DNA of 5,147 bases. It comes from JAJDNW01 sp039714495 (GTDB lineage Bacteria; Desulfobacterota; Desulfobacteria; Desulfobacterales; B30-G6). The translations under genes were made by a program, and so were the position numbers. A model generated the notes under the pieces. That model searched no databases and was not told the DNA's origin. It saw only the letters and a list, made by a program, of their open reading frames with translations. Numbering within the stretch: position 1 is the first letter of the stretch; each line of letters starts with the position of its first letter. This document shows, in pieces, positions 1 to 4,166 of this stretch. The stretch covers positions 1-5,147 of the forward strand of contig JBDLJD010000242.1 in the NCBI GenBank assembly GCA_039714495.1, read 5' to 3'.

Positions 1-64
1 TAGGTTAAGTGAACACTGTTGTCACATGTAATCCTCACCGGATCGGTAGAACCTTTTCAATTCT

Positions 65-81
65 CACCGGCTGAGCCGGTG
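65..81. repeat. Short hairpin just past the flavoprotein fragment
   Basis: CACCGGCT and AGCCGGTG form a perfect 8-bp inverted repeat around a single base. It lies 15 bases beyond the stop of the minus-strand flavoprotein fragment. It resembles a terminator stem, but no T-run follows on either strand, so a termination role is unproven. Confidence 0.4.
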
Positions 82-95
82 GCTTATGAAGGGAG

Positions 96-296
96 TTATC
101 CGGCCACAGACACGACTACGGCCTTGCCCATGTCATACCGCATGGGATGGCTGGTCTTGCCGTTGTCCCTCAGTTCGAAAAAGGGTTGTGCGCAGGGAAG
201 TGTCCGTTCGATAAAGGTTTTGATGTGTGCATTAACGGTGTGGTGGTACAAGGGCGTGGCATACACCACCTTTTCATTAGAAACAGTTCTTATTCT
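96..296 (-). pseudogene. Fragment of NADPH-dependent FMN reductase / flavodoxin-fold iron-sulfur flavoprotein gene
   Basis: Read on the minus strand, the frame between a TAG (297-299) and a TAA (96-98) encodes 66 residues. From about residue 9 it matches the middle of the NADPH-dependent FMN reductase family (flavodoxin fold, FMN-binding; many members are small redox flavoproteins of anaerobes). Recognisable pieces are the FMN-loop stretch VVYATPLYHH, then KTFIERTLP, then an HPMRYD segment, then VVVSVAG. Family members are about 180-250 residues. Here the N-terminal GSPR/CxxC half is missing, and the chain stops exactly where the family normally continues with a GFPE-like stretch. No frame just beyond either end restores the missing parts. 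The left part of the open frame (about 273-296) lies inside the symmetric repeat element starting at 275, and family similarity fades there. I infer a decayed gene cut at that element's edge. The family call is from memory of the motifs, without a database search. Confidence 0.72.
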
Positions 297-480
297 CTAC
301 CCATAAATTAGGTGGTTGGTATGCCTACAATGTCGACAACCTCCATAGATGAAAATGTTTCTAATGTTAAAAAAGTATTTGTCATCATTCACAAATGAAT
401 CTGTAGCTATTCCTCTTAATATTTCGTACTCTACGCCAAATCACACATTTTTTTCAAATATGTGGCCGAAGTGGCACTTC

Positions 481-510
481 TTGACATACCATGGCCCTTA
501 TCTTTATATT
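481..510 (+). promoter_or_regulatory. Sigma70-type promoter for the adenine deaminase-like gene
   Basis: A perfect -35 box TTGACA (481-486) is followed by an 18-base spacer and TATATT (505-510), five of six matches to TATAAT. Transcription would start near 517 and give a leader of about 130 nt before the ATG at 647. The promoter lies in the core of the symmetric repeat element and faces the deaminase gene. This is a consensus match only; start-site mapping is not available here. Confidence 0.5.
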
Positions 511-531
511 GCCAAAATTATCAAATTCACA

Positions 532-627
532 TTAACATTAGAAACCATTACGAGCACTACTGGATGTCGTGTTCCGACATATTATCGCAGGCACCCCGTG
601 ATTAACATGGACGGCCTGTTTCTAATG
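532..627 (+). promoter_or_regulatory. Potential hairpin in the deaminase mRNA leader
   Basis: Within the predicted leader, CATTAGAAAC (536-545) can pair with GTTTCTAATG (618-627), closing a loop of about 70 nt that holds a smaller ATGTCG/CGACAT stem (564-569 with 575-580). The closing strand ends 3 nt before the Shine-Dalgarno GAGAGG (631-636), so folding could affect ribosome access. It resembles no riboswitch class I know, and the pairing may only reflect the repeat element's DNA symmetry. Confidence 0.3.
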
Positions 628-646
628 CAAGAGAGGAATCATATCC

Positions 647-2425
647 ATGCAAACTGTCGCTCATCTCACAAAGGACAAGGATATCCAGAAACTGATGGCC
701 GTCTCCCTGGGGCAGCAGCCGGCAGACCTGGCTGTGATAAATGCCCGGTTGCTCAACGTTTACACGGGCGAAATTCTGGGCAATCAGGCCATCTGCACCT
801 GCGGTCCCTGGATTGCTTATGTAGGCGAGAACCCGGGAGAAAGCATTGGCCCGGATACGGAGCTGGTGGATGCTGCCAGCAAGACCGTAATACCGGGCCT
901 GATCGACGGACACGCACACCTGGCCTGGATGGCCACACCGGATGAGTTCCTGAAACATATCATGATCGGCGGAACAACCACCATCGTAACCGAAGTTCTC
1001 GAGGCCTACCCGATCGCCGGGCTTGAAGGGACGATCGAATTGATCGAGTCGCTGCAGAATCAACCCATCAAATGCTTCTGCACCGCACCGGCCATGGTTT
1101 CCATCAGTCGCCAGGCCCGGAAAATGCCGCCAAATGACCTTCAGGCCCTCCTTGACCGGGGTGACGTCCTCGGACTGGGCGAGTCCTATTGGCAGGCGCT
1201 TCTCCAGGAACCCGACATCATCCTGCCGCGGTTCAAAGCCGCCCTTCGTTCCGGCAAACTCCTCGAGGGCCACTCGGCCGGTGCCAGCGAGAAAAAACTG
1301 AATGCCTACATTGCCGCAGGCGTTTCTTCATGCCACGAACCTATTAAGGCCCTTGAAGTGCTGGAACGGCTGCGGCTTGGCCTGCATGTCATGGTCCGCG
1401 AGGGCAGTATTCGCCGGGACCTTGAGGAAATTGCCAAAATCCAGACCATGGGCGCTGACCTGAGACGGCTGATTCTGGTCACCGATGGTGTTCACCCTCT
1501 GGAACTGCTCGAAAAAGGCTACATGGAATACGTGGTGCAAAAAGCCATCGATTACGGATTCAATCCTGTCACCGCCATACAGATGGCCACTCTGAACGTG
1601 GCTGAACATTTTAACCTGGATCAGGTGATCGGTGGTATCGCCCCCGGTCGACTGGCCGATATGGTCGTCATTCCGGACATCGAAACCATCAAGGCTGAAA
1701 CCGTCATCAGCAACGGTATTGTCATCGCTGAAAACGGCAATGTTTGCGTGCCCCCGCGAACGCACTCATGGTCGCAATCGATCCTCAACAGCGTCCACAT
1801 GCCTGAACCGGCCCAGCCCTCTGATTTTGGTGTAAGCGCCCCCATCGAAGCAGGTAAAGCCACTGTGCGGACCATCAACCTGGTGACAGACCTGGTCACC
1901 GCTCAAAAGGAGGTGTCACTGCCGGTGGTTGAAAATGAAATCTGCTCAGACAGCGCGCAAGATGTCATCAAAGTTGCGGCTGTTGACAGGACCCACCAGC
2001 CCGGCAAAACATTCACAGGCTTTCTCAAGGGCTTTCATCTAAAGTCGGGCGCCTTTGCCTGCAGTGCATCCTGGGATGCATCCAGCATCATAGTAGCCGG
2101 CGCCAATGATGAGGACATGGCCGGTGCGGTAAACCGGATACGAAAACACCAGGGTGGTGCGGTGGTTATAGACCAGGGGAAGGTAGTAGCGGAACTTGCC
2201 ATGCCGGTTTTAGGTCTGTCGGCGCTTTTACCCATAGAAGAAATCGTAGAACGACTTGAAAACATCCAGTCGGCCCTGACCGAGCGAGGAGTAACTTTCC
2301 CCGACCCCCTTTTGACCCTCATCACCCTTACCGGGGCAGCCATCCCTTTTATCAGGATTTCAGAAGAGGGTTTGGTGAACCTGAAAAACGGTCAAATGGA
2401 AGAGCTTGTTGTTGGATTGAAATAA
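647..2425 (+). CDS. ade: Adenine deaminase family protein, divergent active site
   Basis: The 592-residue protein matches the length of classic Ade (about 590), an amidohydrolase that converts adenine to hypoxanthine and ammonia in cytosolic purine salvage. Residues 27-75 form the N-terminal beta-sandwich part. The metal-dependent barrel runs to about 345: PGLIDGHAHL (83-92), GLGES (176-180), EGHSAG (207-212), LNAYIAAGVSSCHE (218-231), MVREGS (249-254), VTDGVHP (278-284), PVTAIQMATLN (307-317) and APGRLADMVV (332-341). The Ade C-terminal domain spans about 425-590, with TGFLKGFHLKSGAFA (457-471). Key differences from canonical Ade: HxHxESSM is HAHLAWM, the DPHE motif after the TTT segment is absent (TEVLEAYPI), the DD pair is D280-G281, and the C-terminal HDSHN is WDASS. 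The metal-site histidines H89, H91, H209, H230 and D280 remain. Family membership is clear; adenine as substrate is uncertain. The start is supported by GAGAGG 10 bases upstream and an in-frame stop at 623-625. Confidence 0.88.
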   Translation: MQTVAHLTKDKDIQKLMAVSLGQQPADLAVINARLLNVYTGEILGNQAICTCGPWIAYVGENPGESIGPDTELVDAASKTVIPGLIDGHAHLAWMATPDEFLKHIMIGGTTTIVTEVLEAYPIAGLEGTIELIESLQNQPIKCFCTAPAMVSISRQARKMPPNDLQALLDRGDVLGLGESYWQALLQEPDIILPRFKAALRSGKLLEGHSAGASEKKLNAYIAAGVSSCHEPIKALEVLERLRLGLHVMVREGSIRRDLEEIAKIQTMGADLRRLILVTDGVHPLELLEKGYMEYVVQKAIDYGFNPVTAIQMATLNVAEHFNLDQVIGGIAPGRLADMVVIPDIETIKAETVISNGIVIAENGNVCVPPRTHSWSQSILNSVHMPEPAQPSDFGVSAPIEAGKATVRTINLVTDLVTAQKEVSLPVVENEICSDSAQDVIKVAAVDRTHQPGKTFTGFLKGFHLKSGAFACSASWDASSIIVAGANDEDMAGAVNRIRKHQGGAVVIDQGKVVAELAMPVLGLSALLPIEEIVERLENIQSALTERGVTFPDPLLTLITLTGAAIPFIRISEEGLVNLKNGQMEELVVGLK

Positions 2426-2434
2426 AATAGATAC

Positions 2435-2511
2435 AAACCACAAAGACACAAAGCTCACAAAGAATAATTACATTATAAAAAAACTTTGTATTCTTTGTGT
2501 CTTTGTGGTTT
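2435..2511. repeat. CACAAAG-type palindromic intergenic repeat
   Basis: Perfect 19-bp arms (2435-2453 and 2493-2511) are built from tandem ACACAAAG/CCACAAAG units and separated by about 39 bp of AT-rich sequence. Each arm is followed inward by one more, degenerate CACAAAG-like unit (CTCACAAAG and, on the other strand, AATACAAAG). It starts 10 bases after the deaminase stop, in the 134-bp gap before the carbamoyltransferase. From memory, palindromes of this ACCACAAAGACACAAAG type are scattered through many bacterial genomes, including Desulfobacterota, and look like non-autonomous mobile repeats. As RNA it would form a long stem whose descending strand is U-rich, so it may also act as a terminator or mRNA-end stabiliser. 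Confidence 0.75.
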
Positions 2512-2545
2512 TTAATGAGACATAAATGTGCAGTAAAATAATCAA

Positions 2546-2553
2546 AAGGGGGA
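2546..2553 (+). promoter_or_regulatory. Strong ribosome binding site of the carbamoyltransferase gene
   Basis: AAGGGGGA lies 6-7 bases before the ATG at 2560 and fixes the start codon. It is the strongest Shine-Dalgarno in the window and suggests efficient translation independent of the upstream gene. Confidence 0.7.
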
Positions 2554-2559
2554 TATTTC

Positions 2560-3642
2560 ATGACCCATCAAAAAGAAGAGACGATCCAGATATACCGCGG
2601 GTGGGATGAATTCCGCGGCCTGGACATCGGCAGCAAACTCGATTTTTTCTCCAATGACGGACGCCTGTTCGATGTTATCTTCGCGCAGCAGTTCGACCGT
2701 CCATTCCTCGACGCCATGTGCAGCCTTGCCAATCAGATCCGTCTCCTGGCCAAAACCAAGACCGGCGCCAATAAATTAAGCAGCCTGCTGGACCACAAAC
2801 GCGCTATGCTCTACTTTGTGCAGCCGTCCACCCGGACATTCATATCCTTTTTGAACGCCTGCCACATCATGGGCATCAAAACATCTGAAATCCGTGGTAC
2901 GACCACCAGTTCCGAAGTCAAGGGCGAGTCTCCGGAAGACACCATCCGAACCTTTGCCAGCTATGTGGACCTCATTATCGCCCGGCACCCGGAAGAAGGT
3001 TTTGCCGAAAAGACAGCCTGGGTCCTCAACCGCACCGAACGACCTGTCGCCGTGGTCAATGGCGGTTCCGGCCCGGACCAGCACCCCTCCCAGGCCCTTT
3101 TGGATATCTATACCCTGGAGCGATCGTTCGAACATCTCGGCGGGCTGGACGGGAAAAAAATAGCCATGGTCGGTGACCTGAAACGGGGCAGGACGGTCCG
3201 TTCCCTTTCCTATCTCATGAAAAATTATCAGGACATCGAACTCTATTTCGTGGCCCCGGAAGTCTTCAGAATGAAAGACGACATCAAGGACTTTCTGAAA
3301 AAACATGACATCCCTTTCCATGAAACCGGAGATTTCAATAGTGTCAAGCCGGTGGTGGATGCCATCTACATGACCCGCATTCAGAAGGAGTATGCCGAAG
3401 CCCCTTCCGAGGAAACCGATATCTATCCGGAATTCCATATCACAAGCAACGACCTCGACCTTATTCAGTCCCATTGCATCATCATGCACCCCCTGCCCCG
3501 CCGCTACGAGATCGAAGTCGAGGTGGACAACGATCCCCGGGCAGTTTACTGGCGCCAGGAACGCAACGGCATGTGGATCCGGGCCGCATTGATAGCCTAT
3601 CTTTTCGGTGTCGATGAAACGATCAGGAATGAATTCAGATAA
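2560..3642 (+). CDS. pyrB: Aspartate carbamoyltransferase (catalytic chain type), extended N-terminus
   Basis: The predicted 360-residue cytosolic enzyme would condense carbamoyl phosphate with aspartate to N-carbamoyl-L-aspartate, the committed step of pyrimidine synthesis. Visible motifs in order: STRTF (90-94, carbamoyl-phosphate loop), SSEVKGESPEDT (117-128, with the 80s-loop Lys at 121), ARHPEEG (141-147), GPDQHPSQALLDIYTLE (171-187), AMVGDLKRGRTVRSL (202-216), YFVAPE (229-234), YMTRIQKE (270-277), MHPLPRRYEI (309-318) and NGMWIRAAL (336-344). The substrate-binding R, H, Q, TRxQ and HPLP residues of E. coli PyrB are all present, and TRIQKE plus HPLPR favour aspartate over ornithine transferase. 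Two oddities: it is about 50 residues longer than typical PyrB, mostly before residue 50, and the fifth residue of STRTR is Phe. No regulatory pyrI or dihydroorotase gene adjoins it. It could be the housekeeping PyrB or a paralogue. Confidence 0.87.
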   Translation: MTHQKEETIQIYRGWDEFRGLDIGSKLDFFSNDGRLFDVIFAQQFDRPFLDAMCSLANQIRLLAKTKTGANKLSSLLDHKRAMLYFVQPSTRTFISFLNACHIMGIKTSEIRGTTTSSEVKGESPEDTIRTFASYVDLIIARHPEEGFAEKTAWVLNRTERPVAVVNGGSGPDQHPSQALLDIYTLERSFEHLGGLDGKKIAMVGDLKRGRTVRSLSYLMKNYQDIELYFVAPEVFRMKDDIKDFLKKHDIPFHETGDFNSVKPVVDAIYMTRIQKEYAEAPSEETDIYPEFHITSNDLDLIQSHCIIMHPLPRRYEIEVEVDNDPRAVYWRQERNGMWIRAALIAYLFGVDETIRNEFR

Positions 3643-3760
3643 AAGCCTTTCTGTGGTACATGGATCCCTACAGGTAAACTTGTGGTCCCATTAAAGTACC
3701 TGTCTTTGCCTTCGGTTTCCGTCTTCGCTCTGCGAGTTACGTTGCGACAAGATGACGCGG
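3643..3760. other. Non-coding stretch after pyrB, nothing recognised
   Basis: No gene is supported here. A weak 7-bp inverted repeat, ACAGGTA (3670-3676) with TACCTGT (3697-3703), and a pyrimidine-rich run around 3700-3730 are the only local features. There is no clear stem plus T-run terminator directly after the pyrB stop. This stretch is the left part of the 524-bp gene-free interval 3643-4166; the rest of that interval holds the inverted repeats listed below. Confidence 0.5.
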
Positions 3761-3809
3761 TTATCCGCCGTATATTTGGGGTGACATCGCGCCGTAGCAA
3801 TTAACTCAA

Positions 3810-3931
3810 GGGTCGGGGAGTTTTATCCTAAAACCCTCGTCATTCCCGCGAAGGCGGGAATCCAGCAAGCAGTGAGCTGAAAGCCCTGGATGCCTGCCTC
3901 CGCTGGCATGACGTTAAAAACTCCCCGACCC
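3810..3931. repeat. Nested palindromic repeat (MITE-like) with 15-bp terminal inverted repeats
   Basis: Perfect 15-bp ends, GGGTCGGGGAGTTTT (3810-3824) and its reverse complement (3917-3931), enclose an imperfect 27-bp inverted repeat (3839-3865 and 3886-3912, 22 of 27 matching). The outer symmetry continues weakly to GCCGT (3791-3795) and ACGGC (3947-3951). There is no coding capacity. Nested palindromes of this size fit non-autonomous miniature transposons or hairpin repeats. Confidence 0.7.
3842..3861. repeat. dRS3-like 20-bp hairpin unit
   Basis: The sequence fits ATTCCC-N8-GGGAAT, the consensus of the neisserial dRS3 repeat, with the N8 itself nearly palindromic (GCGAAGGC). Similar ATTCCCGC/GCGGGAAT hairpins are common in proteobacterial intergenic DNA; in Neisseria dRS3 units serve as filamentous phage integration sites. 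Its partner at 3891-3908 keeps a hairpin of its own (ATGCC...GGCAT). Confidence 0.6.
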
Positions 3932-3934
3932 CTC

Positions 3935-4012
3935 AATTCAGCAACGACGGCAGATCAGGCCCCTTCGAGGGGCCCTCCTCATACCTCCGACTCTGCCGGC
4001 GGTCGCTGATTT
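3935..4012 (+). terminator. Multi-arm stem structure followed by T-rich tract, possible terminator or small structured RNA
   Basis: AATTCAGC (3935-3942) can pair with GCTGATTT (4005-4012, one mismatch). Further in, CGGCAGA (3948-3954) pairs with TCTGCCG (3992-3998). Nested inside is a very stable GGCCCC/GGGGCC hairpin with a TTCG-containing loop (3958-3974). The structure is followed by TTATTTCTGTTT (4011-4022), as at an intrinsic terminator. It lies about 300 bases past the pyrB stop and adjoins the nested repeat, so it may equally be part of a repeat. I do not recognise it as a known RNA family. Confidence 0.4.
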
Positions 4013-4032
4013 ATTTCTGTTTGCATTCATCC

Positions 4033-4046
4033 ACGGGCATGCCCGT
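4033..4046. repeat. 14-bp perfect palindrome
   Basis: ACGGGCATGCCCGT reads the same on both strands. It lies about 60 bases before the putative promoter of the prenyltransferase gene. It could be a dimeric regulator's operator or part of the repeat cluster; nothing else in the window matches it. Confidence 0.35.
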
Positions 4047-4104
4047 TGTATTCTGCGACGGCGGATAAAGCCGAAAGGAATATGATGTGAAAGATGCCGC
4101 GGGG

Positions 4105-4132
4105 TTGACGTGGCTTGAATTTTACTTATCTT
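4105..4132 (+). promoter_or_regulatory. Putative sigma70 promoter of the prenyltransferase gene
   Basis: TTGACG (4105-4110), a 16-base spacer and TATCTT (4127-4132) would start transcription near 4139, leaving a leader of about 27 nt that contains the AAGGAG ribosome binding site (4149-4154). Five of six and four of six consensus matches make it plausible but not strong. Confidence 0.38.
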
Positions 4133-4166
4133 TTGGTACTGAATTTACAAGGAGATTTATCATAAC

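Larger units (their letters stand above)
275..627. mobile_element. Symmetric 353-bp element with four copies of an inverted motif (MITE-like or invertible segment)
   Basis: Outer ends: CATTAGAAACAG at 275-286 and its exact reverse complement at 616-627 (12 bp). Inner pair: GTTTCTAATGTTAA at 357-370 and its exact reverse complement at 532-545 (14 bp). All four share the core CATTAGAAAC. Outer and inner pairs have the same centre, position 451, so each end is a 96-bp module with one outward and one inward copy. Each module also holds a TGTCG/CGACA dyad: TGTCGACA at 331-338, and ATGTCG/CGACAT at 564-569 and 575-580. The 161-bp core (371-531) is not palindromic, is visibly AT-richer than the genes, and has no convincing ORF. 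The left edge coincides with the break in the flavoprotein fragment and the right edge lies 3 bases before the Shine-Dalgarno of the deaminase gene. I see no target-site duplication. The repeat geometry is certain; the mobile or invertible nature is inference. Confidence 0.6.
3761..4068. repeat. Outer 11-bp inverted repeat flanking the intergenic repeat cluster
   Basis: TTATCCGCCGT (3761-3771) recurs as its exact reverse complement at 4058-4068. The pair encloses both the nested palindrome at 3810-3931 and the folded element at 3935-4012. With only 11 bp the pairing could be accidental, so the compound-element reading is tentative. Confidence 0.3.

Noticed and set aside
19..306. Plus-strand open frame of 95 codons at the left edge
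   Set aside because: It is antisense to the flavoprotein fragment, whose minus-strand translation has clear family motifs, while this frame has none.
472..486. TGGCAC followed by TTGA, resembling a sigma54 -24/-12 promoter
   Set aside because: The spacing between the GG and TG elements is two bases too short and the GC of the -12 box is absent; the same TTGACA fits a sigma70 -35 box much better.
275..627. Pairs of motif copies read as integron attC sites
   Set aside because: The motif ends GTTTCTA, which does not fit the GTTRRRY core, and there is no cassette-like gene between the sites.
517..646. Purine riboswitch in the ade leader
   Set aside because: The leader lacks the conserved junction and loop sequences of the purine aptamer; only the gene's function suggested it.
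349..945. Plus-strand open frame of 198 codons across the element and the start of ade
   Set aside because: Its second half overlaps ade in another frame with low-complexity, shadow-type protein; the first half is AT-rich with no family similarity and no convincing RBS.
602..1273. Minus-strand open frame of 223 codons
   Set aside because: Shadow of ade on the opposite strand; the plus-strand frame carries amidohydrolase motifs throughout.
2474..2479. TATAAA as a -10 box for the pyrB-like gene
   Set aside because: No -35-like sequence occurs at suitable distance and the site is inside the loop of the CACAAAG palindrome.
3597..3800. Minus-strand open frame of 67 codons after pyrB
   Set aside because: It overlaps the end of pyrB, shows no recognisable domain and lies in repeat-rich DNA.
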